This document shows, in pieces, positions 45,669 to 53,884 of a stretch of DNA of 64,000 bases. A program made the translations under genes and the position numbers. Numbering within the stretch: the stretch's first letter is position 1; each line of letters begins with the position of its first letter. Origin of the DNA: Stomatobaculum sp. F0698 (GTDB lineage Bacteria; Bacillota; Clostridia; Lachnospirales; Lachnospiraceae). Below the pieces are notes generated by a model. That model made no database searches. It was given only the letters and a program-made list of their open reading frames with translations, and was not told where the DNA came from. The stretch covers positions 806,001-870,000 of the forward strand of contig NZ_CP130060.1 in NCBI RefSeq assembly GCF_030644385.1, in the 5' to 3' direction.

Positions 45669-46606
45669 GTCAGGGAAAGAAGATTGCGACTCGCGAGAGC
45701 TACGGCAGAACCCTCGCGGAGCTTGGTAAAGAGCACGAGGACTTCCTCGTTTTGGATGCGGACCTCGCAGGTTCCACGAAGACCGCGGTATTCCGCAAGG
45801 CATTTCCGGAGCGTCACATCAACTGCGGCATTGCGGAGCAGAACATGGTCGGTGTCGCAGCCGGCATCGCTGCGACCGGCCGAGTGGCGTTTGCAAGTTC
45901 GTTCGCGATGTTTGCGGCCGGCAGAGCCTATGAGCAGATTCGAAACTCCGTCGGCTACCCGCAGCTCAATGTGAAGATTGCGGCTACCCACGGCGGCATT
46001 TCGGTCGGTGAAGACGGCGCAACCCACCAGTGCAACGAAGACTTTGCGCTGATGCGCACCATTCCCGGCATGGTGGTCATGGTTCCGTCCGACGATGTCG
46101 AGGCGGAGGCTATGGTGCGTGCGGCATATGCGCACAAGGGACCTGTCTACATGCGCTTTAGCCGCCTTGCGACGCCGGTGTTCAACAATCCGGAGACCTA
46201 CAAGTTTGAAATCGGCAAGGCGATTACGATGCGCGAGGGCAAGGATGTCGCAATTATCGCTGCCGGTCTCCCGCTCGCTTCCGCGATGGAAGCGGCAGAG
46301 AAGCTCGCGGCCGAGGGGATAGAGGCACGTGTCATCGATATGCACACCATTAAGCCGCTCGATGAGGAGGCAGTGCTTCGCGCGGCGAAGGAAATCGGGA
46401 AGATTGTCACGGTTGAGGAGCACTCGATCATCGGCGGTCTCGGCTCCGCGGTCGCGGAAGTGCTCGCAGAGCAGTGCCCGGCAAAGTTAAAGCGTGTCGG
46501 CATCTATGACCGCTATACGGAATCCGGTCCCGCGGAGGCGCTGATTCACCACTACGGTCTGGACGGCGAAGGCGTGTACAACGCTGTCAAGGCATTTCTC
46601 GGCTGA
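45665..46606 (+). CDS. Transketolase C-terminal subunit
   Basis: A 313-residue protein holding the pyrimidine-binding and C-terminal domains of transketolase. The first part has YGRTLAELGKEHEDFLVLDADLAGST, then NCGIAEQNMVGVAAGIA, SFAMFAAGRAYEQIRNSV and THGGISVGEDG. The end is the C-terminal domain with DMHTIKPLDEEAV. The start overlaps the end of the first subunit by 4 bp (ATGA). The pair performs two-carbon transfers in the pentose phosphate pathway. Because the first subunit is frameshifted here, activity depends on whether that shift is real. Confidence 0.95.
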   Translation: MSQGKKIATRESYGRTLAELGKEHEDFLVLDADLAGSTKTAVFRKAFPERHINCGIAEQNMVGVAAGIAATGRVAFASSFAMFAAGRAYEQIRNSVGYPQLNVKIAATHGGISVGEDGATHQCNEDFALMRTIPGMVVMVPSDDVEAEAMVRAAYAHKGPVYMRFSRLATPVFNNPETYKFEIGKAITMREGKDVAIIAAGLPLASAMEAAEKLAAEGIEARVIDMHTIKPLDEEAVLRAAKEIGKIVTVEEHSIIGGLGSAVAEVLAEQCPAKLKRVGIYDRYTESGPAEALIHHYGLDGEGVYNAVKAFLG

Positions 46607-46644
46607 GACGGAAGAGAGACCGCTTGCAGAGTCAGGGGGATAAA

Positions 46645-47745
46645 ATGGGAAAGAAAATACTGGTGACACGTTCTTCGCTGCCGCCGATCGAGGAGTATGT
46701 CGAAGAGATACGTGATATTTTCGAGAGTCACTGGCTTACCAATATGGGTGCAAAACATGAGGCGTTGACAGAGGAGCTTCGCGAGTTTTTCGGAGTCCGG
46801 GAGCTCACGCTCTTTCAAAACGGGCACCTGGCGCTCGAGTTTGCACTGCAGGCTTTGGAACTCAGCGGTGAAGTCATTACGACCCCGTTTACCTTTGCCT
46901 CAACCACTTGGGCCATCATCCGCTCGGGTCTTACACCTGTATTCTGTGACATCGATCCCGAGACCTATACCCTGGATCCGGCGAAACTGGAGTCCCTGAT
47001 TACCGAGCGCACGGCAGCCATACTTCCCGTGCACGTCTACGGCAATCTCTGCGACACCGAGGCACTCGCGGAAATCGCGGCACGGCATAAGCTTCCGTTG
47101 ATTTACGATGCGGCGCATGCCTTCGGTGTCCGAAAGAACGGCGTGAGTGCGGCTGCATTCGGAGATATGTCTATGTTCTCCTTCCATGCGACCAAGGTTT
47201 TTCACACGATTGAAGGCGGAGCGGTTTGCTGCCGGGACAAGGAACTCAGTACGAAGCTCTTTCGTCTGAAGAACTTCGGCATCGAGGAAAATGAAACTTA
47301 CTGTGTCGGCGGCAACGGTAAGATGAATGAGTTTGAAGCAGCCATGGGGCTCTTAAACCTGCGCCATTTGCCGGAGGAACTGGCAAAGCGGCAGCGTGTC
47401 TATACGCACTACGTAGAACTGCTCTCGGAGGTCGAGGGACTCAAACTCCCCAAGCAGCAAGCGGGTGTCACGGCAAATTACGCCTACTTTCCCGTTGTGT
47501 TCACGGATACCTACGGCGAGACACGGGATGAGGCGGCGCTTCGCCTACAAGCGAAGGGTTACTATCCGCGAAAGTACTTTTATCCCTGCACCAATGCGTT
47601 CCCGTTTCTCAACGGGCGCATCGATCCGGGCCACACGCCGATTGCGGAAGATATTTCGAAACGCGTGCTGACGCTTCCGCTCTATGCGGATTTGGAGCTC
47701 GCGGACGTGGAGCAAATTTGCCGCATCCTGCGGCGCGAAGCATGA
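46645..47745 (+). CDS. DegT/DnrJ/EryC1/StrS-family sugar aminotransferase
   Basis: A 366-residue PLP enzyme that usually aminates a nucleotide-linked keto sugar. It has WLTNMGAKHEALTEELREFF, FQNGHLALEFALQALEL, TTPFTFASTTWAIIRSG, IYDAAHAFG and the PLP lysine in FSFHATKVFHTIEGG (family motif SFxxTKxxxTGEGG). I start at ATG 46645, close to an AGGGGG site, not at 46624. No other sugar-nucleotide gene is near, so the specific sugar cannot be named. A standalone gene followed by a HAD hydrolase 8 bp later. Confidence 0.92.
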   Translation: MGKKILVTRSSLPPIEEYVEEIRDIFESHWLTNMGAKHEALTEELREFFGVRELTLFQNGHLALEFALQALELSGEVITTPFTFASTTWAIIRSGLTPVFCDIDPETYTLDPAKLESLITERTAAILPVHVYGNLCDTEALAEIAARHKLPLIYDAAHAFGVRKNGVSAAAFGDMSMFSFHATKVFHTIEGGAVCCRDKELSTKLFRLKNFGIEENETYCVGGNGKMNEFEAAMGLLNLRHLPEELAKRQRVYTHYVELLSEVEGLKLPKQQAGVTANYAYFPVVFTDTYGETRDEAALRLQAKGYYPRKYFYPCTNAFPFLNGRIDPGHTPIAEDISKRVLTLPLYADLELADVEQICRILRREA

Positions 47746-47753
47746 GAGGAAGC

Positions 47754-48473
47754 ATGATTAAAGCAATTATTTTTGACCTGGACGACACACTCTTTGATTT
47801 CAAGAGAGCGCATGTCGAAGGGATGAAGGCATGGGCGGCATACGCGGAACAGCAGTTTCATATTTCGCCCGATGAGACCATCAGCGAAGTGAGCGCTCTC
47901 GTCAAGGAGCAGGCGGAGAAGATAGGACCGCTTGCGGCCTCCCATAACCGTGTGTTGCGCGCAGAGCTCTGGCTTGAGAAGCACGGGCTTCCCCTGTTTC
48001 CGCATGCGACTGCGCTTGCGGAGCGCTATTGGGAAGCGCTCATTGCGGCGGCAGAGCCGACCGAAGGCGCAGCGGAAGTTCTGCGAGATTTGCAGATGCG
48101 CGGCTTCTTAATCGGAGTCGGCACCAATATGACGGCCTATGTGCAGTACAAGAAGATTGAGAAGCTGGGGCTCGGTTCCTACATCGATTTTATTGTGACC
48201 AGCGAAGTCTGCGGCGTGGATAAGCCGATACGTCATTTCTTTAAGTATTGCCTGAAGAAGGCGAACGAGGTGCTGGAACGGCAGGGTAGGAGAGAGCGCA
48301 TTGAGATTAATGAGATTCTCTTTATCGGCGACTCCCCGAAGCACGATGTCGAAGGAGCGCGCAACGCAAAGATGCACGCCCTGCTCTTTGATCCTGCGGG
48401 ACGTCATCCGGAAGAAGAGGAGCGCATACAGTCATTCCGTGAGATTTCGGAAGTGCTGGAGCGATTCGGTTGA
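47754..48473 (+). CDS. HAD-superfamily hydrolase
   Basis: A 239-residue haloacid-dehalogenase-fold phosphatase. Motif I is DLDDTLF at the N-terminus, motif II GTNMTA, motif III the Lys in VDKPI and motif IV FIGDSPKHDVEGA. The cap is helical (about residues 20-90). Substrate is unknown; phosphosugar or nucleotide phosphatases share this architecture. Start ATG 47754 follows GAGAGGA; it may be cotranscribed with the aminotransferase. Confidence 0.92.
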   Translation: MIKAIIFDLDDTLFDFKRAHVEGMKAWAAYAEQQFHISPDETISEVSALVKEQAEKIGPLAASHNRVLRAELWLEKHGLPLFPHATALAERYWEALIAAAEPTEGAAEVLRDLQMRGFLIGVGTNMTAYVQYKKIEKLGLGSYIDFIVTSEVCGVDKPIRHFFKYCLKKANEVLERQGRRERIEINEILFIGDSPKHDVEGARNAKMHALLFDPAGRHPEEEERIQSFREISEVLERFG

Positions 48474-48488
48474 GGTGTGTGTTCGAAA

Positions 48489-48531
48489 CAAAGCCCCCTT
48501 TATCGATATGTATCGATAAAGGGGGCTTTTG
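48489..48531 (+). terminator. Terminator after the HAD gene
   Basis: A long perfect stem AAAGCCCCCTTTATCGATA / TATCGATAAAGGGGGCTTT with a TG loop, ending in TTTT. Confidence 0.93.
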
Positions 48532-48694
48532 CGTTACAGCGAGGCTTAAGTTTCAGCAAAACTGATTAAGAAGTCCGAAGGTAGTTCGCGGCGTACTCTG
48601 TAATCAGGAGCCGAGATATAACGTTGTTACAAAACTTGAACGGTGATTTCGGGGGGCTGCTTGTTCATACGCTGCATTGCATGTTTCGCTTTGG

Positions 48695-50587
48695 TCAAAG
48701 CGCCGGCTGCGGCTGTCCAAGCGAAGCGTAAGCCGAGGGGCGGTTCAGAATATCCATGAACTGCTCACCGGTGATGGTCTCCTTCTCGTAGAGGAACTGC
48801 GCAAGTTCGTTTAACTTGTCCTTGTTTTCGCGGAGCAGGGCAACAGCCTTATCGTGCTGTTCCTGAACCAGGGCCACAACGCGCTTATCAATTTCCTCAA
48901 GTGTTTTTTCCGAGCAGGTTGAAGTGCTCTCGTCGCCGAGATAGCGGCTGTTCCGCTGGGAGAGCTGTACCATGCCAAACTGCTCGTCCATGCCGTACTG
49001 GGTAATCAAGGATCTCGCAATCTTGGTTGCCTGCTCAATGTCGTTCGAAGCGCCGGTCGTGATGACGCCGAATTCCACCTCCTCGGCGGCGCGTCCCGCG
49101 GTATAGGTGCATATTTTATTGAGTAAATCCTCTTTCGTGTAGAGGTATTTATCGTGTTCCTCGACCTGGAGGGTGTAGCCGAGGGCGCCGGAAGTGCGGG
49201 GGATAATCGTAATTTTCTGCACCGGCGCGGAGTGGTTTTGCAGCGCGGCGACCAAAGCATGGCCAATCTCATGATAGGCGACGGTTGCCTTCTCCTTGTC
49301 GGTCAGTACCGCATTTTTCTTCTGATAGCCCGCAATGACGGTCTCGACGCTCTCTTCAAGGTCCTGTTGGTTTGCAACCTTGCGGCCGCTTCGGACCGCG
49401 CGGAGCGCGGCCTCGTTGATGATGTTCGCGAGCTCTGCACCGGAGGCACCGGAGGCCATGCGCGCAATCGTGTGGAAGTTTACATTGTCCGCAAGGCGCA
49501 CCTTCTTTGCGTGCACCTTGAGTATTTCTTCTCTGCCCTTTAAATCCGGGAGTTCCACAGGAATGCGGCGGTCAAAGCGGCCGGGGCGAAGCAGTGCCGG
49601 GTCCAGAGATTCGGGGCGGTTGGTCGCGGCAAGGATGATGACACCCGAGTTTCCCTCGAAGCCGTCCATCTCGGTGAGCAGCTGGTTCAGGGTCTGCTCG
49701 CGCTCGTCGTTTCCGCCGAAGGAGCCCGCGGAACGCTTTCCGCCGATGGCATCGATCTCGTCGATAAAGACAATGCAGGGGGATTTCGCCTTGGCCTGCT
49801 GGAAGAGATCGCGCACCTTGGAGGCGCCCATGCCTACAAACATCTCGACAAATTCCGAACCGGAAATCGAGAAGAAGGGGACATTGGACTCACCGGCGAC
49901 CGCCTTTGCGAGCAGGGTCTTACCGGTTCCGGGCGGTCCCACAAGCAGGATGCCCTTCGGCATCTGCGCGCCGATTGCGGTGTACTGGCTCGGGTCCTTT
50001 AAGTACTGCACAATTTCCTGCAGACTTTCTTTTGCCTCGTCCTCGCCCGCCACATCGTGGAAGTGAATGCCGTCCGTGGACTGCACATACTCCTTTACGT
50101 TGCTCTTACCGAAGTTGCCGAAGGGGCTGCCGCCGAGACCGCCTCCCATGCCGCCGCCCATCTTGGAGGCGAGGGAGCTGAACTGACGGCTCAGAATTTG
50201 CCAGAAAATCATCATGATGATAATCGGGATGACCCAGTTGTAGAGCAACTTCTCCATGGGCGTCTGCACATGGACAATGTCGGTGCGGAAGTCTGCGCCC
50301 GCGTTGTAAAGACGCTGGGTCAGGTCGGGATCCGTCATGACGCCGGTCTTATAGATGGCGTTCTGTCCCTTTTCGGTGAAGATGATTTGATTCGAGTCCA
50401 CCTGGACCTTGTCGATTTTCTGTTGGGAGGTCAGGTCCATGAAGACATTGTAGGAAACTTCTTTGACTCTCGCGTTCTGCAACTGCGGGACGATGACCGC
50501 GTTCAAGAACAGGGTAATCAGAAGAATCACAAAGTACAGATTGGGAATCAGCGGTTTTGGCTGCTTGGGTTCCTTGTGCTCCTGCAT
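48695..50587 (-). CDS. ftsH: ATP-dependent membrane metalloprotease FtsH
   Basis: A 630-residue AAA protease that degrades membrane and unstable proteins. Two N-terminal membrane helices (about residues 14-32 and 110-135) flank an extracytoplasmic domain. Walker A is GPPGTGKT, Walker [11 protein letters not shown], then the SRH and the zinc motif HEIGH. The C-terminus is short and ends GQPQPAL. A Gly-rich segment ([12 protein letters not shown]) follows the second helix. AAAGGAG precedes the ATG. Transcribed against the neighbours, from its own promoter. Confidence 0.96.
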   Translation of the reverse strand: MQEHKEPKQPKPLIPNLYFVILLITLFLNAVIVPQLQNARVKEVSYNVFMDLTSQQKIDKVQVDSNQIIFTEKGQNAIYKTGVMTDPDLTQRLYNAGADFRTDIVHVQTPMEKLLYNWVIPIIIMMIFWQILSRQFSSLASKMGGGMGGGLGGSPFGNFGKSNVKEYVQSTDGIHFHDVAGEDEAKESLQEIVQYLKDPSQYTAIGAQMPKGILLVGPPGTGKTLLAKAVAGESNVPFFSISGSEFVEMFVGMGASKVRDLFQQAKAKSPCIVFIDEIDAIGGKRSAGSFGGNDEREQTLNQLLTEMDGFEGNSGVIILAATNRPESLDPALLRPGRFDRRIPVELPDLKGREEILKVHAKKVRLADNVNFHTIARMASGASGAELANIINEAALRAVRSGRKVANQQDLEESVETVIAGYQKKNAVLTDKEKATVAYHEIGHALVAALQNHSAPVQKITIIPRTSGALGYTLQVEEHDKYLYTKEDLLNKICTYTAGRAAEEVEFGVITTGASNDIEQATKIARSLITQYGMDEQFGMVQLSQRNSRYLGDESTSTCSEKTLEEIDKRVVALVQEQHDKAVALLRENKDKLNELAQFLYEKETITGEQFMDILNRPSAYASLGQPQPAL

Positions 50588-50610
50588 AACGTTCTCCTTT
50601 GCTGTGATAT

Positions 50611-50639
50611 GTTATATAGTTTGTAGCACAAGCTAGTAA
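50611..50639 (-). promoter_or_regulatory. Promoter candidate of ftsH
   Basis: On the minus strand TTACTA, a 17-bp spacer and TATAAC, about 25 bp before the start codon. Confidence 0.45.
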
Positions 50640-51090
50640 GATAAGCAAGGGAGCGTGTGAAAAGTTTACCAAAAGATTAGAAATAGACGCTTGCCTTGCA
50701 GCAGCAGACGAAGAAGAGAGCGGGAGCAGACACAATGCACGAGTGGGAGAGGCGGATGTAGCAAGATATCGGATAGAGCGCAGAGGAAAAATAGGTCTAA
50801 GAAAGTCGAATGTACTACAAGGGAAAATGGGCATACCCCTCATAGAGGGAGCAGTCGCGCGGAGAGGATATCAGGTAAGAATACCGGAGAAATCACAAGA
50901 AAATAACACCTTTTACAGTAAGAACAAGGAGTCAAGGGATAAGTAAGTGAGAGAGAAAGTGAGCAAAGAGACGGAGATAAGGATGAAAATGGAGAAAGAT
51001 AAGAAACAAGAGAAGAGAGCAGCGAAGACAATATGAAAGAGGAAAGCGCAGAATCAGAACCGCGCGTAAAACCAAAGAGTTTGCGGCACA
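50640..51090. other. Gene-free, purine-biased intergenic stretch
   Basis: Between the ftsH promoter and the tRNA-Val terminator I see no credible gene. The plus strand is strongly rich in A and G, especially 50940-51060, with many AAAG, GAGA and GGAGAAAG runs. Two short ORFs overlap it on the plus strand and one on the minus (50840-51124, a Leu/Ser-rich mirror of the purine bias); none has a ribosome site or family pattern. No repeat or hairpin stands out apart from the terminator. Confidence 0.6.
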
Positions 51091-51121
51091 AAAAAACTCT
51101 GCCGATCATCGGCAGAGTTTT
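51091..51121 (-). terminator. Terminator of tRNA-Val
   Basis: AAAACTCTGCCGAT / ATCGGCAGAGTTTT, with a T run on the minus strand (plus-strand A run at 51089-51096). Confidence 0.88.
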
Positions 51122-51126
51122 CATCG

Positions 51127-51200
51127 TGGGACCGAGGAGGCTCGAACTCCTGACCTTTCGCGTGTGAGGCGAACGCTCATCCCAGCTGAGCTACGATCCC
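51127..51200 (-). tRNA. tRNA-Val (CAC)
   Basis: 74 nt on the minus strand; acceptor GGGATCG/CGGTCCC, anticodon loop CTCACAC (CAC, reads GTG), T-arm AGTTCGAGCC. CCA not encoded. It has its own promoter and terminator. Confidence 0.95.
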
Positions 51201-51215
51201 GCAAAGCACTAGTAC

Positions 51216-51243
51216 ATAATAGCATATCGGATGAAAATTGCAA
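51216..51243 (-). promoter_or_regulatory. Promoter of tRNA-Val
   Basis: On the minus strand TTGCAA, a 16-bp spacer and TATTAT, placed about 15 bp before the tRNA. It lies just beyond the aroA end. Confidence 0.7.
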
Positions 51244-51276
51244 GTGTTTTTTGGGAGTAGACACAATCGGAAGAAC

Positions 51277-52566
51277 TTATGAAAGCAGGCTCTTAAGGTC
51301 TTCGTAGAAAGTCGGCGCGGAAATATTCACACAGTCGGGATCGGAAATACGCACTTCCCCGTCGGTCACGAGGGAGAGAATCGCAAAGCTCATTGCGATT
51401 CGGTGATCCGAATAGCTCTCGACCGCCTCGCCGTGAAGCGCGGCGCCGCCGTCGATGATGAGGCCGTCCTCGGTTTCCTCCACCGTAGAACCGAGGCGGG
51501 AGAGCCCCTCCGCCATGGTGCGGATGCGGTTGGATTCCTTTACTTTCAATTCCGCCGCATCGCGTATCACGGTGCGCCCCTCGGCGACAGCGGCTGCCGC
51601 CGCAAGTACGGGGAGTTCATCGATTAAGCGCGGAATCAGCGCGCCGCCGATTTCGGTGCCGTGAAGCGGCGCGTAGCGCACCAAAAGATCCGCCGCCGGT
51701 TCACTGTCTTCGTTCCTAACTTCCAGAACTTCAATCTTGGCGCCCATTGCGCGGAGTGCGGAAATCACACCGTCTCTTGTCGGGTTGATGCCTACATTTC
51801 GGAGCACCACTTCACTGCCCGGCACAATACTCGCGCCGACCAGGAAAAAGGCAGCGGAACTGATATCGCCCGGCACGGAAATCTCAGTGCCGTAGAGATT
51901 TTGGGTCTCGGTGACCGTGACGGAGGGACGGTCCTCGAAGTTGCCGGTTAAGACCTTTGCACCGAAGCTGCGAAGCATGCGTTCGGTATGGTCGCGGGAA
52001 AGTGCGGGTTCGGTGACCGTGGTCTGCCCCGAGGCATAGAGACCTGCAAGCAGGACAGCGGATTTTACCTGGGCAGAGGCAATCGGAGAATTAAAATGGA
52101 TGCCGTAGAGCTGCTTGCCGTGAACAGAGAGGGGGGCACAGTCGTTTCCGGAGACACTGGTGATATCTGCCCCCATCGCGCGAAGCGGTATCATGATGCG
52201 CTTCATCGGGCGGCGCTGAATCGAAGCGTCTCCGCTCAGCACGGAGTTAAAGTGTTGCGCGGCCAGAACGCCGCTTAAGAGCCGCGTCGTGGTGCCGCTG
52301 TTGCCGCAGTCAAGTATCCCGGCGGGTGCTGTTAATTCTCTTAGGCCACGACCGAAAACTTTTACCGAGTTGCCGTTCTGCTCAATCTGAACGCCCATAC
52401 TGCGGAAGCAGCGTATGGTGGAGAGGCAGTCTTCTCCGGGCAAAAAGCCCTCAATCTCTGTGGTGCCGGTCGCAAGAGAGCCGAGCATTACGGCGCGGTG
52501 AGAAATGGATTTATCGCCGGAAACGGTGAGCGTGCCGCGGAGCGGCTTGAAAGCAGGGGTATTCAT
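51277..52566 (-). CDS. aroA: 3-phosphoshikimate 1-carboxyvinyltransferase (EPSP synthase)
   Basis: A 429-residue enzyme of the shikimate pathway. It has GDKSISHRAVMLGSLATG at the start, DCGNSGTTTRLLSG (family motif LGNAGTA/S-type), then SAQVKSAVLLAG and the catalytic region ESDRI-like (KVKESNRIRTM). The end has SYSDHRIAMSF. I take the ATG at 52566 (AAAGGA upstream), ten residues shorter than the longest open frame. It follows tyrA, 43 bp away, in the same operon. Glyphosate-type classification was not attempted. Confidence 0.96.
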   Translation of the reverse strand: MNTPAFKPLRGTLTVSGDKSISHRAVMLGSLATGTTEIEGFLPGEDCLSTIRCFRSMGVQIEQNGNSVKVFGRGLRELTAPAGILDCGNSGTTTRLLSGVLAAQHFNSVLSGDASIQRRPMKRIMIPLRAMGADITSVSGNDCAPLSVHGKQLYGIHFNSPIASAQVKSAVLLAGLYASGQTTVTEPALSRDHTERMLRSFGAKVLTGNFEDRPSVTVTETQNLYGTEISVPGDISSAAFFLVGASIVPGSEVVLRNVGINPTRDGVISALRAMGAKIEVLEVRNEDSEPAADLLVRYAPLHGTEIGGALIPRLIDELPVLAAAAAVAEGRTVIRDAAELKVKESNRIRTMAEGLSRLGSTVEETEDGLIIDGGAALHGEAVESYSDHRIAMSFAILSLVTDGEVRISDPDCVNISAPTFYEDLKSLLS

Positions 52567-52609
52567 GAATCGTCCTTTCTTATTCCTTACGAACAAATAA
52601 CAAACTGTC

Positions 52610-53698
52610 TCAGCGGTTCATTTCAAGTTCAAAGCCGTAGCCGCACAAAAGAGTCGCGGCTTTCTGACAACTCTCGGCATCGTAGAATTCAATGCGCAGA
52701 GCGCCGTCTCCGCTCTCACGGTTGTGGTTGATGCCGATGTTCTTTACGTTCACGCTGCCTGCCGCAAGAATTGCGGCAATGACGGAAATGGCACCGGGCT
52801 TATCCGAGACATGCACCGAGAAGGAGTACTGTGCACTGAGGAGCCCGGCGGCATCGCTGAACTGGTCACGAAATTTGCCGGATTTTAAGAAGAGTTCATG
52901 GATGTCTTGCATATTGTCCGCTTCCAAAGAGCTGCGTATCTCCGTGAGGGAGTTGATATAGAGATTCAATACCGTGAGCACGGCCTCCCGATTCGAGGAG
53001 AAAATCTGCTGCCACATGATGGGTGAGGAGCTTGCAATCCGCGTGATATCTTTGAAGCCGCCCGCGGCGAGGGAGCGCATGGTATGCGCCTCGTTGTCCG
53101 TGTCCTTCACGAGGTTCACAAGCGCAGCCGCAATGAGATGGGGGAGATGAGAAATGGTCGCAACCGCGCGGTCGTGGGTCGCCGCATCGATCACATAAGG
53201 GTTTGCAAGCATGGTGCGGACCAGGGCGTCCATGCGCGACAGCATTTCGGGCTTCGTGTCTACGGTCGGGCAGAGCAGATAGAAGATGTTTTCGAGAAGC
53301 AGAGCATCCGCGTAGGTATAACCGCTCTTCTCGGAACCTGCCATCGGGTGACCGCCCACAAACTGCGCACCGAGTCCGAGGCGAAGCACCTCTTGCTCTA
53401 TGCTCTGTTTGCTGCTGCCCACATCGGTGATCAGGGTGTCCGGCGTCAAAACATCGCGGAGTGACGCGAGGTAGCTCCCGTTTGTCTCAACCGGAGCGCA
53501 GAGGAAAACCGCATCGCAGTCGGCAAGACAGGGCTCCGCGCCTGAGAGGATGCGGTCCACCGTGCCGTCGGCACGTGCCTCCTCCAACATCTCCCGCGAA
53601 GGCATATATGCATAAATTTGACAGTCGGGCTCCTCTGCTTTCAGTGCCTTTGCAATGGAACCACCGATGAGTCCGAGACCGATGAAACCGTAAGTCAT
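52610..53698 (-). CDS. tyrA: Prephenate dehydrogenase with ACT domain
   Basis: A 362-residue NAD(P) enzyme of tyrosine synthesis. The dinucleotide motif is GLGLIGGS, the active-site His lies in GGHPMAGSEKSGY, and a C-terminal ACT domain (SVHVSDKPGAISVIAAIL) suggests feedback control. I chose the ATG at 53698, 6 bp after AGGAGG; the ATG two codons upstream overlaps that site directly. It is the first gene of the tyrA-aroA unit. Confidence 0.95.
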   Translation of the reverse strand: MTYGFIGLGLIGGSIAKALKAEEPDCQIYAYMPSREMLEEARADGTVDRILSGAEPCLADCDAVFLCAPVETNGSYLASLRDVLTPDTLITDVGSSKQSIEQEVLRLGLGAQFVGGHPMAGSEKSGYTYADALLLENIFYLLCPTVDTKPEMLSRMDALVRTMLANPYVIDAATHDRAVATISHLPHLIAAALVNLVKDTDNEAHTMRSLAAGGFKDITRIASSSPIMWQQIFSSNREAVLTVLNLYINSLTEIRSSLEADNMQDIHELFLKSGKFRDQFSDAAGLLSAQYSFSVHVSDKPGAISVIAAILAAGSVNVKNIGINHNRESGDGALRIEFYDAESCQKAATLLCGYGFELEMNR

Positions 53699-53723
53699 AA
53701 GCATCCTCCTGAGAATACCTTAT

Positions 53724-53752
53724 ATTTTATAGGCTCTAACTTTTGCTGTCAA
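53724..53752 (-). promoter_or_regulatory. Promoter of tyrA-aroA
   Basis: On the minus strand perfect TTGACA, 17-bp spacer and TAAAAT, about 26 bp before tyrA. It is 34 bp away from the divergent promoter of the EF-G-like gene. Confidence 0.9.
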
Positions 53753-53786
53753 CAAAGCGTAATTTGTGCGCTATGCTGTAAATGCC

Positions 53787-53815
53787 TTGCAATTTTAGGC
53801 TAAAATTAGTAGAAT
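53787..53815 (+). promoter_or_regulatory. Promoter of the EF-G-like gene
   Basis: TTGCAA, 17-bp spacer and TAGAAT, giving a leader of about 60 nt. Confidence 0.8.
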
Positions 53816-53884
53816 AATTGGAGATAAAAGCTCGGCTCGAACAGCTGTTATCGGGATATCAACGAATAGGAGGAGCTGTTTACA

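Noticed and set aside
50743-50946. 67-codon ORF in the purine-rich gap
   Set aside because: It has no ribosome site, no family pattern and is typical of the biased composition.
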